From positions 71,100,712 through 71,164,711 of the forward strand of contig CM056581.1 of NCBI GenBank assembly GCA_029721435.1: a stretch of DNA of 64,000 nt. Reading direction: 5' to 3'. The notes beneath the pieces were generated by a model. The model ran no database searches and was not told the DNA's origin. It worked only from the letters and a program-made list of their open reading frames with translations. This document shows, piece by piece, positions 24,401 to 39,000 of this stretch. The stretch comes from Gymnothorax reevesii. Lineage: Eukaryota; Chordata; Actinopteri; Anguilliformes; Muraenidae. The stretch's first letter is position 1. Each line of letters starts with the position of its first letter. The position numbers and the translations under genes are program-made.

Positions 24401-25858
24401 TAAGAAGATAGCAGCCAATTCACTCCTATTTAGTCATACAGTGAAAATTCACTCATGTTTGTCACTTTCCCACTGATTTACACACAGAATGAAAATTTTT
24501 GACATGCAGAAGTTAAAAAAAAGAAAGTTTTAAAAAAGTGTATATCTTCACTACAGAGACTCATATTCACTTCCAATAGGCCATAAAAACACATTGGAAA
24601 AATGGATGGCATATATGCAGTGCAACAGTGATCTGAAGCATTTCCCAGGCCAGATACACGCAGAGATTCACATTCTGAGCTTAAAACCTCAAAGAAGCGT
24701 GTTTTCATGAAAGAGCGTATGGAGACAATATCAGCGCTCTAGCTCGCTTCCTTAAGAAGATAGAAGCCAATTCACTCCTATTTAGTCATACAGTGAAAAT
24801 TCACTCATGTTTGTCACTTTCCCACTGATTTACACACAGAATGAAAATTTTTGACATGCAGAAGTTAAAAAAAAGAAAGTTTTTAAAAAAGTGTATATCT
24901 TCACTACAGAGACTCATATTCACTTCCAATAGGCCATAAAAACACATTGGAAAAATGGATGGCATATATGCAGTGCAACAGTGATCTGAAGCATTTCCCA
25001 GGCCAGATACACGCAGAGATTCACATTCTGAGCTTAAAACCTCAAAGAAGCGTCTTTTCATGAAAGAGCGTATGGAGACAATATCAGCGCTCTAGCTCGC
25101 TTCCTTAAGAAGATAGAAGCCAATTCACTCCTATTTAGTCATACAGTGAAAATTCACTCATGTTTGTCACTTTCCCACTGATTTACACACAGAATGAAAA
25201 TTTTTGACACGCAGAAGTTAAAAAAAAGAAAGTTTTTTAAAAAGTGTATATCTTCACTACAGAGACTCATATTCACTTCCAATAGGCCATAAAAACACAT
25301 TGGAAAAATGGATGGCATATATGCAGTGCAACAGTGATCTGAAGCATTTCCCAGGCCAGATACACGCAGAGATTCACATTCTGAGCTTAAAACCTCAAAG
25401 TAGCGTGTTTTCATGAAAGAGCGTATGGAGACAATATCAGCGCTCTAGGTCGCTTCCTTAAGAAGATAGCAGCCAATTCACTCCTATTTAGTCATACAGT
25501 GAAAATTCACTCATGTTTGTCACTTTCCCACTGATTTACACACAGAATGAAAATTTTTGACATGCAGAAGTTAAAAAAAAGAAAGTTTTTAAAAAAGTGT
25601 ATATCTTCACTACAGAGACTCATATTCACTTCCAATAGGCCATACAAGCAAATTGGACAAATTGCTGCCATATATGCAGTGCACAGTGATCTGAAGCATT
25701 TCCCAGCCCAGATACACGAACAGATTCACTTTCTGAGATTAAAACCTAGAAGAAGCGTGTTTTCATGAAAGAGCGTATGGAGACAATATCAGCGCTCTAG
25801 CTCGCTTCCTTAAGAAGATAGCAGCCAATTCACTCCTATTTAGTCATACAGTGAAAAT
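18102..25858 (+). repeat. Large duplicated block, right copy (22 monomers)
   Basis: Starts: 18102 A, 18455 C, 18807 A (CATTAGAAA), 19160, 19513, 19866 B (GATTCACG), 20218 A-G, 20571 A T-loss, 20923 A (CATGTAAG), 21276 A, 21628 C, 21980, 22333, 22686 and 23038 A, 23391 B, 23743 D, 24096 A-G, 24449 A T-loss, 24801 A (GTCTTTTC), 25154 A six-T, 25507 C. Compared with 4347-12458 it lacks the counterpart of the unit at 7874 and has two extra 1-bp deletions, giving 7757 versus 8112 bp. Private changes include TATAGAG near 20840 and GATTTGAAG near 24280. Confidence 0.9.
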
Positions 25859-28680
25859 TCACTCATGTTTGTCACTTTCCCACTGATTTACACACAGAAT
25901 GAAAATTTTTGACATGCAGAAGTTAAAAAAAAGAAAGTTTTTAAAAAAGTGTATATCTTCACTACAGAGACTCATATTCACTTCCAATAGGCCATAAAAA
26001 CACATTGGAAAAATGGATGGCATATATGCAGTGCAACAGTGATCTGAAGCATTTCCCAGGCCAGATACACGCAGAGATTCACATTCTGAGCTTAAAACCT
26101 CAAAGAAGCGTGTTTTCATGAAAGAGCGTATGGAGACAATATCAGCGCTCTAGCTCGCTTCCTTAAGAAGATAGAAGCCAATTCACTCCTATTTAGTCAT
26201 ACAGTGAAAATTCACTCATGTTTGTCACTTTCCCACTGATTTACACATAGAATGAAAATTTTTGATATGCAGAAGTTAAAAAAAAGAAAGTTTTTAAAAA
26301 AGTGTATATCTTCACTACAGAGACTCATATTCACTTCCAATAGGCCATAAAAACACATTGGAAAAATGGATGGCATATATGCAGTGCAACAGTGATCTGA
26401 AGCATTTCCCAGGCCTGATACACGCAGAGATTCACATTCTGAGCTTAAAACCTCAAAGAAGCGTGTTTTCATGAAAGAGCGTATGGAGACAATATCAGCG
26501 CTCTAGCTCGCTTCCTTAAGAAGATAGAAGCCAATTCACTCCTATTTAGTCATACAGTGAAAATTCACTCATGTTTGTCACTTTCCCACTGATTTACACA
26601 CAGAATGAAAATTTTTGACACGCAGAAGTTAAAAAAAAGAAAGTTTTTAAAAAAGTGTATATCTTCACTACAGAGACTCATATTCACTTCCAATAGGCCA
26701 TAAAAACACATTGGAAAAATGGATGGCATATATGCAGTGCAACAGTGATCTGAAGCATTTCCCAGGCCAGATACACGCAGAGATTCACATTCTGAGCTTA
26801 AAACCTCAAAGAAGCGTGTTTTCATGAAAGAGCGTATGGAGACAATATCAGCGCTCTAGCTCGCTTCCTTAAGAAGATAGCAGCCAATTCACTCCTATTT
26901 AGTCATACAGTGAAAATTCACTCATGTTTGTCACTTTCCCACTGATTTACACACGGATTGAAACTTTTTGACAAGCAGAAGTAAAAAAAAAGAAAGTTTT
27001 TAAAAAAGTGCATATCTTCACTTCAGAGACTCATATTCACTTCCAATAGGCCATACAAGCAAATTGGACAAATTGCTGCCATATATGCAGTGCACAGTGA
27101 TCTGAAGCATTTCCCAGCCCAGATACACGAACAGATTCACTTTCTGAGCTTAAAACCTAGAAGAAGCGTGTTTTCATGAAAGAGCGTATGGAGACAATAT
27201 CAGCGCTCTAGCTCGCTTCCTTAAGAAGATAGCAGCCAATTCACTCCTATTTAGTCATACAGTGAAAATTCACTCATGTTTGTCACTTTCCCACTGATTT
27301 ACACACAGAATGAAAATTTTTGACATGCAGAAGTTAAAAAAAAGAAAGTTTTTAAAAAAGTGTATATCTTCACTTCAGAGACTAATATTCACTTCCAATA
27401 GGCCATACAAGCACATTGGAAAAATTGGTGGCATATATGCAGTGCAACAGAGATCTGAAGCATTTCCCAGGCCAGATACACGCAGAGATTCACATTCTGA
27501 GCTTAAAACCTCAAAGAAGCGTGTTTTCATGAAAGAGCGTATGGAGACAATATCAGCGCTCTAGCTCGCTTCCCTAAGAAGATAGCAGCCAATTCACTCC
27601 TATTTAGTCATACAGTGAAAATTCACTCATGTTTGTCACTTTCCCACTGATTTACACACAGAATGAAAATTTTTGACATGCAGAAGTTAAAAAAAAGAAA
27701 GTTTTTAAAAAAGTGTATATCTTCACTACAGAGACTCATATTCACTTCCAATAGGCCATAAAAACACCTTGGAAAAATGGATGGCATATATGCAGTGCCA
27801 CAGTGATCTGAAGCATTTCCCAGGCCAGATACACGCAGAGATTCACATTCTGAGCTTAAAACCTCAAAGAAGCGTGTTTTCATGAAAGAGCGTATGGAGA
27901 CAATATCAGCGCTCTAGCTCGCTTCCTTAAGAAGATAGAAGCCAATTCACTCCTATTTAGTCATACAGTGAAAATTCACTCATGTTTGTCACTTTCCCAC
28001 TGATTTACACACAGAATGAAAATTTTTGACATGCAGAAGTTAAAAAAAAGAAAGTTTTTAAAAAAGTGTATATCTTCACTACAGAGACTCATATTCACTT
28101 CCAATAGGCCATAAAAACACATTGGAAAAATGGATGGCATATATGCAGTGCAACAGTGATCTGAAGCATTTCCCAGGCCAGATACACGCAGAGATTCACA
28201 TTCTGAGCTTAAAACCTCAAAGAAGCGTGTTTTCATGAAAGAGCGTATGGAGACAATATCAGCGCTCTAGCTCGCTTCCTTAAGAAGATAGCAGCCAATT
28301 CACTCCTATTTAGTCATACAGTGAAAATTCACTCATGTTTGTCACTTTCCCACTGATTTACACACGGATTGAAACTTTTTGACAAGCAGAAGTAAAAAAA
28401 AAGAAAGTTTTTAAAAAAGTGCATATCTTCACTTCAGAGACTCATATTCACTTCCAATAGGCCATACAAGCAAATTGGAGAAATTGCTGCCATATATGCA
28501 GTGCACAGTGATCTGAAGCATTTCCCAGCCCAGATACACGAACAGATTGACTTTCTGAGATTAAAACCTAGAAGAAGCGTGTTTTCATGAAAGAGCGTAT
28601 GGAGACAATATCAGCGCTCTAGCTCGCTTCCTTAAGAAGATAGCAGCCAATTCACTCCTATTTAGTCATACAGTGAAAAT
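25859..28680 (+). repeat. Irregular stretch, monomers 74-81
   Basis: Starts: 25859 A, 26212 A (GATATGCAG and two other private changes), 26565 A (GACACG), 26918 B, 27270 D, 27623 A-G (CACCTTGG), 27976 A, 28329 B. The B at 28329 is atypical, with ATTGGAGAAATTG, GATTGACTTTC and the class C marker CTGAGATT. No unit order here matches a neighbouring block over its full length. Confidence 0.85.
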
Positions 28681-31150
28681 TCACTCATGTTTGTCACTTT
28701 CCCACTGATTTACACACAGAATGAAAATTTTTGACATGCAGAAGTTAAAAAAAAGAAAGTTTTTAAAAAAGTGTATATCTTCACTACAGAGACTCATATT
28801 CACTTCCAATAGGCCATAAAAACACATTGGAAAAATGGATGGCATATATGCAGTGCAACAGTGATCTGAAGCATTTCCCAGGCCAGATACACGCAGAGAT
28901 TCACATTCTGAGCTTAAAACCTCAAAGAAGCGTCTTTTCATGAAAGAGCGTATGGAGACAATATCAGCGCTCTAGCTCGCTTCCTTAAGAAGATAGCAGC
29001 CAATTCACTCCTATTTAGTCATACAGTGAAAATTCACTCATGTTTGTCACTTTCCCACTGATTTACACACGGATTGAAACTTTTTGACAAGCAGAAGTAA
29101 AAAAAAAGAAAGTTTTTAAAAAAGTGCATATCTTCACTTCAGAGACTCATATTCACTTCCAATAGGCCATACAAGCAAATTGGACAAATTGCTGCCATAT
29201 ATGCAGTGCACAGTGATCTGAAGCATTTCCCAGCCCAGATACACGAACAGATTCACTTTCTGAGCTTAAAACCTAGAAGAAGCGTGTTTTCATGAAAGAG
29301 CGTATGGAGACAATATCAGCGCTCTAGCTCGCTTCCTTAAGAAGATAGCAGCCAATTCACTCCTATTTAGTCATACAGTGAAAATTCACTCATGTTTGTC
29401 ACTTTCCCACTGATTTACACACAGAATGAAAATTTTTGACATGCAGAAGTTAAAAAAAAGAAAGTTTTTAAAAAAGTGTATATCTTCACTTCAGAGACTA
29501 ATATTCACTTCCAATAGGCCATACAAGCACATTGGAAAAATAGGTGGCATATATGCAGTGCAACAGAGATCTGAAGCATTTCCCAGGCCAGATACACGCA
29601 GAGATTCACATTCTGAGCTTAAAACCTCAAAGAAGCGTGTTTTCATGAAAGAGCGTATGGAGACAATATCAGCGCTCTAGCTCGCTTCCCTAAGAAGATA
29701 GCAGCCAATTCACTCCTATTTAGTCATACAGTGAAAATTCACTCATGTTTGTCACTTTCCCACTGATTTACACACAGAATGAAAATTTTTGACATGCAGA
29801 AGTTAAAAAAAAGAAAGTTTTTAAAAAAGTGTATATCTTCACTACAGAGACTCATATTCACTTCCAATAGGCCATAAAAACACATTGGAAAAATGGATGG
29901 CATATATGCAGTGCCACAGTGATCTGAAGCATTTCCCAGGCCAGATACACGCAGAGATTCACATTCTGAGCTTAAAACCTCAAAGAAGCGTGTTTTCATG
30001 AAAGAGCGTATGGAGACAATATCAGCGCTCTAGCTCGCTTCCTTAAGAAGATAGAAGCCAATTCACTCCTATTTAGTCATACAGTGAAAATTCACTCATG
30101 TTTGTCACTTTCCCACTGATTTACACACAGAATGAAAATTTTTGACATGCAGAAGTTAAAAAAAAGAAAGTTTTTAAAAAAGTGTATATCTTCACTACAG
30201 AGACTCATATTCACTTCCAATAGGCCATAAAAACACATTGGAAAAATGGATGGCATACATGCAGTGCAACAGTGATCTGAAGCATTTCCCAGGCCAGATA
30301 CACGCAGAGATTCACATTCTGAGCTTAAAACCTCAAAGAAGCGTGTTTTCATGAAAGAGCGTATGGAGACAATATCAGCGCTCTAGGTCGCTTCCTTAAG
30401 AAGATAGAAGCCAATTCACTCCTATTTAGTCATACAGTGAAAATTCACTCATGTTTGTCACTTTCCCACTGATTTACACACAGAATGAAAATTTTTGACA
30501 TGCAGAAGTTAAAAAAAAGAAAGTTTTTAAAAAAGTGTATATCTTCACTACAGAGACTCATATTCACTTCCAATAGGCCATAAAAACACATTGGAAAAAT
30601 GGATGGCATATATGCAGTGCAACAGTGATCTGAAGCATTTCCCAGGCCAGATACACGCAGAGATTCACATTCTGAGCTTAAAACCTCAAAGAAGCGTGTT
30701 TTCATGAAAGAGCGTTTGGAGACAATATCAGCGCTCTAGCTCGCTTCCTTAAGAAGATAGAAGCCAATTCACTCCTATTTAGTCATACAGTGAAAATTCA
30801 CTCATGTTTGTCACTTTCCCACTGATTTACACACAGAATGAAAATTTTTGACACGCAGAAGTTAAAAAAAAGAAAGTTTTTAAAAAAGTGTATATCTTCA
30901 CTACAGAGACTCATATTCACTTCCAATAGGCCATAAAAACACATTGGAAAAATGGATGGCATATATGCAGTGCAACAGTGATCTGAAGCATTTCCCAGGC
31001 CAGATACACGCAGAGATTCACATTCTGAGCTTAAAACCTCAAAGAAGCGTGTTTTCATGAAAGAGCGTATGGAGACAATATCAGCGCTCTAGCTCGCTTC
31101 CTTAAGAAGATAGCAGCCAATTCACTCCTATTTAGTCATACAGTGAAAAT
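28681..31150 (+). repeat. Seven-monomer cassette, copy 1
   Basis: Order A GTCTTTTC (28681), B (29034), D (29386), A-G (29739), A ending in CTAGGTCG (30092), A (30445), A GACACG (30798). The same order recurs at 51256-53707 and 57939-60408, on the far side of the uniform domain II. The unit at 30092 has a private GCATACATG and the 30445 tail has GCGTTTGG. Confidence 0.88.
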
Positions 31151-32208
31151 TCACTCATGTTTGTCACTTTCCCACTGATTTACACACAGAATGAAAATTT
31201 TTGACATGCAGAAGTTAAAAAAAAGAAAGTTTTTAAAAAAGTGTATATCTTCACTACAGAGACTCATATTCACTTCCAATAGGCCATAAAAACACATTGG
31301 AAAAATGGATGGCATATATGCAGTGCAACAGTGATCTGAAGCATTTCCCAGGCCAGATACACGCAGAGATTCACATTCTGAGCTTAAAACCTCAAAGAAG
31401 CGTGTTTTCATGAAAGAGCGTATGGAGACAATATCAGCGCTCTAGCTCGCTTCCTTAAGAAGATAGCAGCCAATTCACTCCTATTTAGTCATACAGTGAA
31501 AATTCACTCATGTTTGTCACTTTCCCACTGATTTACACACAGAATGAAAATTTTTGACATGCAGAAGTTAAAAAAAAGAAAGTTTTTAAAAAAGTGTATA
31601 TCTTCACTACAGAGACTCATATTCACTTCCAATAGGCCATAAAAACACATTGGAAAAATGGATGGCATATATGCAGTGCAACAGTGATCTGAAGCATTTC
31701 CCAGGCCAGATACACGCAGAGATTCACATTCTGAGCTTAAAACCTCAAAGAAGCGTGTTTTCATGAAAGAGCGTATGGAGACAATATCAGCGCTCTAGCT
31801 CGCTTCCTTAAGAAGATAGCAGCCAATTCACTCCTATTTAGTCATACAGTGAAAATTCACTCATGTTTGTCACTTTCCCACTGATTTACACACGGATTGA
31901 AACTTTTTGACAAGCAGAAGTAAAAAAAAAGAAAGTTTTTAAAAAAGTGCATATCTTCACTTCAGAGACTCATATTCACTTCCAATAGGCCATACAAGCA
32001 AATTGGACAAATTGCTGCCATATATGCAGTGCACAGTGATCTGAAGCATTTCCCAGCCCAGATACACGAACAGATTCACTTTCTGAGCTTAAAACCTAGA
32101 AGAAGCGTGTTTTCATGAAAGAGCGTATGGAGACAATATCAGCGCTCTAGCTCGCTTCCTTAAGAAGATAGCAGCCAATTCACTCCTATTTAGTCATACA
32201 GTGAAAAT

Positions 32209-35200
32209 TCACTCATGTTTGTCACTTTCCCACTGATTTACACACAGAATGAAAATTTTTGACATGCAGAAGTTAAAAAAAAGAAAGTTTTTAAAAAAGT
32301 GTATATCTTCACTACAGAGACTCATATTCACTTCCAATAGGCCATAAAAACACATTGGAAAAATGGATGGCATATATGCAGTGCAACAGTGATCTGAAGC
32401 ATTTCCCAGGCCAGATACACGCAGAGATTCACATTCTGAGCTTAAAACCTCAAAGAAGCGTGTTTTCATGAAAGAGCGTATGGAGACAATATCAGCGCTC
32501 TAGCTCGCTTCCTTAAGAAGATAGAAGCCAATTCACTCCTATTTAGTCATACAGTGAAAATTCACTCATGTTTGTCACTTTCCCACTGATTTACACACAG
32601 AATGAAAATTTTTCACACGCAGAAGTTAAAAAAAAGAAAGTTTTTAAAAAAGTGTATATCTTCACTACAGAGACTCATATTCACTTCCAATAGGCCATAA
32701 AAACACATTGGAAAAATGGATGGCATATATGCAGTGCAACAGTGATCTGAAGCATTTCCCAGGCCAGATACACGCAGAGATTCACATTCTGAGCTTAAAA
32801 CCTCAAAGAAGCGTGTTTTCATGAAAGAGCGTATGGAGACAATATCAGCGCTCTAGCTCGCTTCCTTAAGAAGATAGCAGCCAATTCACTCCTATTTAGT
32901 CATACAGTGAAAATTCACTCATGTTTGTCACTTTCCCACTGATTTACACACAGAATGAAAATTTTTGACATGCAGAAGTTAAAAAAAAGAAAGTTTTTAA
33001 AAAAGTGTATATCTTCACTACAGAGACTCATATTCACTTCCAATAGGCCATAAAAACACATTGGAAAAATGGATGGCATATATGCAGTGCAACAGTGATC
33101 TGAAGCATTTCCCAGGCCAGATACACGCAGAGATTCACATTCTGAGCTTAAAACCTCAAAGAAGCGTGTTTTCATGAAAGAGCGTATGGAGACAATATCA
33201 GCGCTCTAGCTCGCTTCCTTAAGAAGATAGCAGCCAATTCACTCCTATTTAGTCATACAGTGAAAATTCACTCATGTTTGTCACTTTCCCACTGATTTAC
33301 ACACAGAATGAAAATTTTTGACATGCAGAAGTTAAAAAAAAGAAAGTTTTTAAAAAAGTGTATATCTTCACTACAGAGACTCATATTCACTTCCAATAGG
33401 CCATAAAAACACATTGGAAAAATGGATGGCATATATGCAGTGCAACAGTGATCTGAAGCATTTCCCAGGCCAGATACACGCAGAGATTCACATTCTGAGC
33501 TTAAAACCTCAAAGAAGCGTGTTTTCATGAAAGAGCGTATGGAGACAATATCAGCGCTCTAGCTCGCTTCCTTAAGAAGATAGCAGCCAATTCACTCCTA
33601 TTTAGTCATACAGTGAAAATTCACTCATGTTTGTCACTTTCCCACTGATTTACACACGGATTGAAACTTTTTGACAAGCAGAAGTAAAAAAAAAGAAAGT
33701 TTTTAAAAAAGTGCATATCTTCACTTCAGAGACTCATATTCACTTCCAATAGGCCATACAAGCAAATTGGACAAATTGCTGCCATATATGCAGTGCACAG
33801 TGATCTGAAGCATTTCCCAGCCCAGATACACGAACAGATTCACTTTCTGAGCTTAAAACCTAGAAGAAGCGTGTTTTCATGAAAGAGCGTATGGAGACAA
33901 TATCAGCGCTCTAGCTCGCTTCCTTAAGAAGATAGCAGCCAATTCACTCCTATTTAGTCATACAGTGAAAATTCACTCATGTTTGTCACTTTCCCACTGA
34001 TTTACACACAGAATGAAAATTTTTGACATGCAGAAGTTAAAAAAAAGAAAGTTTTTAAAAAAGTGTATATCTTCACTACAGAGACTCATATTCACTTCCA
34101 ATAGGCCATAAAAACACATTGGAAAAATGGATGGCATATATGCAGTGCAACAGTGATCTGAAGCATTTCCCAGGCCAGATACACGCAGAGATTCACATTC
34201 TGAGCTTAAAACCTCAAAGAAGCGTGTTTTCATGAAAGAGCGTATGGAGACAATATCAGCGCTCTAGCTCGCTTCCTTAAGAAGATAGAAGCCAATTCAC
34301 TCCTATTTAGTCATACAGTGAAAATTCACTCATGTTTGTCACTTTCCCACTGATTTACACACAGAATGAAAATTTTTCACACGCAGAAGTTAAAAAAAAG
34401 AAAGTTTTTAAAAAAGTGTATATCTTCACTACAGAGACTCATATTCACTTCCAATAGGCCATAAAAACACATTGGAAAAATGGATGGCATATATGCAGTG
34501 CAACAGTGATCTGAAGCATTTCCCAGGCCAGATACACGCAGAGATTCACATTCTGAGCTTAAAACCTCAAAGAAGCGTGTTTTCATGAAAGAGCGTATGG
34601 AGACAATATCAGCGCTCTAGCTCGCTTCCTTAAGAAGATAGCAGCCAATTCACTCCTATTTAGTCATACAGTGAAAATTCACTCATGTTTGTCACTTTCC
34701 CACTGATTTACACACAGAATGAAAATTTTTGACATGCAGAAGTTAAAAAAAAGAAAGTTTTTAAAAAAGTGTATATCTTCACTACAGAGACTCATATTCA
34801 CTTCCAGTAGGCCATAAAAACACATTGGAAAAATGGATGGCATATATGCAGTGCAACAGTGATCTAAAGCATTTCCCAGGCCAGATACACGCAGAGATTC
34901 ACATTCTGAGCTTAAAACCTCAAAGAAGCGTGTTTTCATGAAAGAGCGTATGGAGACAATATCAGCGCTCTAGCTCGCTTCCTTAAGAAGATAGCAGCCA
35001 ATTCACTCCTATTTAGTCATACAGTGAAAATTCACTCATGTTTGTCACTTTCCCACTGATTTACACACAGAATGAAAATTTTTGACATGCAGAAGTTAAA
35101 AAAAAGAAAGTTTTTAAAAAAGTGTATATCTTCACTACAGAGACTCATATTCACTTCCAATAGGCCATAAAAACACATTGGAAAAATGGATGGCATATAT

Positions 35201-36088
35201 GCAGTGCAACAGTGATCTGAAGCATTTCCCAGGCCAGATACACGCAGAGATTCACATTCTGAGCTTAAAACCTCAAAGAAGCGTGTTTTCATGAAAGAGC
35301 GTATGGAGACAATATCAGCGCTCTAGCTCGCTTCCTTAAGAAGATAGCAGCCAATTCACTCCTATTTAGTCATACAGTGAAAATTCACTCATGTTTGTCA
35401 CTTTCCCACTGATTTACACACGGATTGAAACTTTTTGACAAGCAGAAGTAAAAAAAAAGAAAGTTTTTAAAAAAGTGCATATCTTCACTTCAGAGACTCA
35501 TATTCACTTCCAATAGGCCATACAAGCAAATTGGACAAATTGCTGCCATATATGCAGTGCACAGTGATCTGAAGCATTTCCCAGCCCAGATACACGAACA
35601 GATTCACTTTCTGAGCTTAAAACCTAGAAGAAGCGTGTTTTCATGAAAGAGCGTATGGAGACAATATCAGCGCTCTAGCTCGCTTCCTTAAGAAGATAGC
35701 AGCCAATTCACTCCTATTTAGTCATACAGTGAAAATTCACTCATGTTTGTCACTTTCCCACTGATTTACACACGGATTGAAACTTTTTGACAAGCAGAAG
35801 TAAAAAAAAAGAAAGTTTTTAAAAAAGTGCATATCTTCACTTCAGAGACTCATATTCACTTCCAATAGGCCATACAAGCAAATTGGACAAATTGCTGCGA
35901 TATATGCAGTGCACAGTGATCTGAAGCATTTCCCAGCCCAGATACACGAACAGATTCACTTTCTGAGCTTAAAACCTAGAAGAAGCGTGTTTTCATGAAA
36001 GAGCGTATGGAGACAATATCAGCGCTCTAGCTCGCTTCCTTAAGAAGATAGCAGCCAATTCACTCCTATTTAGTCATACAGTGAAAAT
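32209..36088 (+). repeat. Eleven-monomer unit 1 of domain II (3880 bp)
   Basis: Order A, A-TTTTTCACACG (32562), A, A, B (33621), A, A-TTTTTCACACG (34326), A-GATCTAAAG (34679), A, B (35385), B (35737). It contains an adjacent B pair and one A fewer than the next unit, as if one exchange had moved the register by one monomer. Confidence 0.85.
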
Positions 36089-39000
36089 TCACTCATGTTT
36101 GTCACTTTCCCACTGATTTACACACAGAATGAAAATTTTTGACATGCAGAAGTTAAAAAAAAGAAAGTTTTTAAAAAAGTGTATATCTTCACTACAGAGA
36201 CTCATATTCACTTCCAATAGGCCATAAAAACACATTGGAAAAATGGATGGCATATATGCAGTGCAACAGTGATCTGAAGCATTTCCCAGGCCAGATACAC
36301 GCAGAGATTCACATTCTGAGCTTAAAACCTCAAAGAAGCGTGTTTTCATGAAAGAGCGTATGGAGACAATATCAGCGCTCTAGCTCGCTTCCTTAAGAAG
36401 ATAGAAGCCAATTCACTCCTATTTAGTCATACAGTGAAAATTCACTCATGTTTGTCACTTTCCCACTGATTTACACACAGAATGAAAATTTTTCACACGC
36501 AGAAGTTAAAAAAAAGAAAGTTTTTAAAAAAGTGTATATCTTCACTACAGAGACTCATATTCACTTCCAATAGGCCATAAAAACACATTGGAAAAATGGA
36601 TGGCATATATGCAGTGCAACAGTGATCTGAAGCATTTCCCAGGCCAGATACACGCAGAGATTCACATTCTGAGCTTAAAACCTCAAAGAAGCGTGTTTTC
36701 ATGAAAGAGCGTATGGAGACAATATCAGCGCTCTAGCTCGCTTCCTTAAGAAGATAGCAGCCAATTCACTCCTATTTAGTCATACAGTGAAAATTCACTC
36801 ATGTTTGTCACTTTCCCACTGATTTACACACAGAATGAAAATTTTTGACATGCAGAAGTTAAAAAAAAGAAAGTTTTTAAAAAAGTGTATATCTTCACTA
36901 CAGAGACTCATATTCACTTCCAATAGGCCATAAAAACACATTGGAAAAATGGATGGCATATATGCAGTGCAACAGTGATCTGAAGCATTTCCCAGGCCAG
37001 ATACACGCAGAGATTCACATTCTGAGCTTAAAACCTCAAAGAAGCGTGTTTTCATGAAAGAGCGTATGGAGACAATATCAGCGCTCTAGCTCGCTTCCTT
37101 AAGAAGATAGCAGCCAATTCACTCCTATTTAGTCATACAGTGAAAATTCACTCATGTTTGTCACTTTCCCACTGATTTACACACAGAATGAAAATTTTTG
37201 ACATGCAGAAGTTAAAAAAAAGAAAGTTTTTAAAAAAGTGTATATCTTCACTACAGAGACTCATATTCACTTCCAATAGGCCATAAAAACACATTGGAAA
37301 AATGGATGGCATATATGCAGTGCAACAGTGATCTGAAGCATTTCCCAGGCCAGATACACGCAGAGATTCACATTCTGAGCTTAAAACCTCAAAGAAGCGT
37401 GTTTTCATGAAAGAGCGTATGGAGACAATATCAGCGCTCTAGCTCGCTTCCTTAAGAAGATAGCAGCCAATTCACTCCTATTTAGTCATACAGTGAAAAT
37501 TCACTCATGTTTGTCACTTTCCCACTGATTTACACACAGAATGAAAATTTTTGACATGCAGAAGTTAAAAAAAAGAAAGTTTTTAAAAAAGTGTATATCT
37601 TCACTACAGAGACTCATATTCACTTCCAATAGGCCATAAAAACACATTGGAAAAATGGATGGCATATATGCAGTGCAACAGTGATCTGAAGCATTTCCCA
37701 GGCCAGATACACGCAGAGATTCACATTCTGAGCTTAAAACCTCAAAGAAGCGTGTTTTCATGAAAGAGCGTATGGAGACAATATCAGCGCTCTAGCTCGC
37801 TTCCTTAAGAAGATAGCAGCCAATTCACTCCTATTTAGTCATACAGTGAAAATTCACTCATGTTTGTCACTTTCCCACTGATTTACACACGGATTGAAAC
37901 TTTTTGACAAGCAGAAGTAAAAAAAAAGAAAGTTTTTAAAAAAGTGCATATCTTCACTTCAGAGACTCATATTCACTTCCAATAGGCCATACAAGCAAAT
38001 TGGACAAATTGCTGCCATATATGCAGTGCACAGTGATCTGAAGCATTTCCCAGCCCAGATACACGAACAGATTCACTTTCTGAGCTTAAAACCTAGAAGA
38101 AGCGTGTTTTCATGAAAGAGCGTATGGAGACAATATCAGCGCTCTAGCTCGCTTCCTTAAGAAGATAGCAGCCAATTCACTCCTATTTAGTCATACAGTG
38201 AAAATTCACTCATGTTTGTCACTTTCCCACTGATTTACACACAGAATGAAAATTTTTGACATGCAGAAGTTAAAAAAAAGAAAGTTTTTAAAAAAGTGTA
38301 TATCTTCACTACAGAGACTCATATTCACTTCCAATAGGCCATAAAAACACATTGGAAAAATGGATGGCATATATGCAGTGCAACAGTGATCTGAAGCATT
38401 TCCCAGGCCAGATACACGCAGAGATTCACATTCTGAGCTTAAAACCTCAAAGAAGCGTGTTTTCATGAAAGAGCGTATGGAGACAATATCAGCGCTCTAG
38501 CTCGCTTCCTTAAGAAGATAGAAGCCAATTCACTCCTATTTAGTCATACAGTGAAAATTCACTCATGTTTGTCACTTTCCCACTGATTTACACACAGAAT
38601 GAAAATTTTTCACACGCAGAAGTTAAAAAAAAGAAAGTTTTTAAAAAAGTGTATATCTTCACTACAGAGACTCATATTCACTTCCAATAGGCCATAAAAA
38701 CACATTGGAAAAATGGATGGCATATATGCAGTGCAACAGTGATCTGAAGCATTTCCCAGGCCAGATACACGCAGAGATTCACATTCTGAGCTTAAAACCT
38801 CAAAGAAGCGTGTTTTCATGAAAGAGCGTATGGAGACAATATCAGCGCTCTAGCTCGCTTCCTTAAGAAGATAGCAGCCAATTCACTCCTATTTAGTCAT
38901 ACAGTGAAAATTCACTCATGTTTGTCACTTTCCCACTGATTTACACACAGAATGAAAATTTTTGACATGCAGAAGTTAAAAAAAAGAAAGTTTTTAAAAA

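Noticed and set aside
4347..25858. The large duplication as an assembly artefact
   Set aside because: Both copies have private differences (GATGGCAG on the left; TATAGAG, GATTTGAAG and two 1-bp deletions on the right), which argues for real divergence. Only long reads could fully exclude an artefact.
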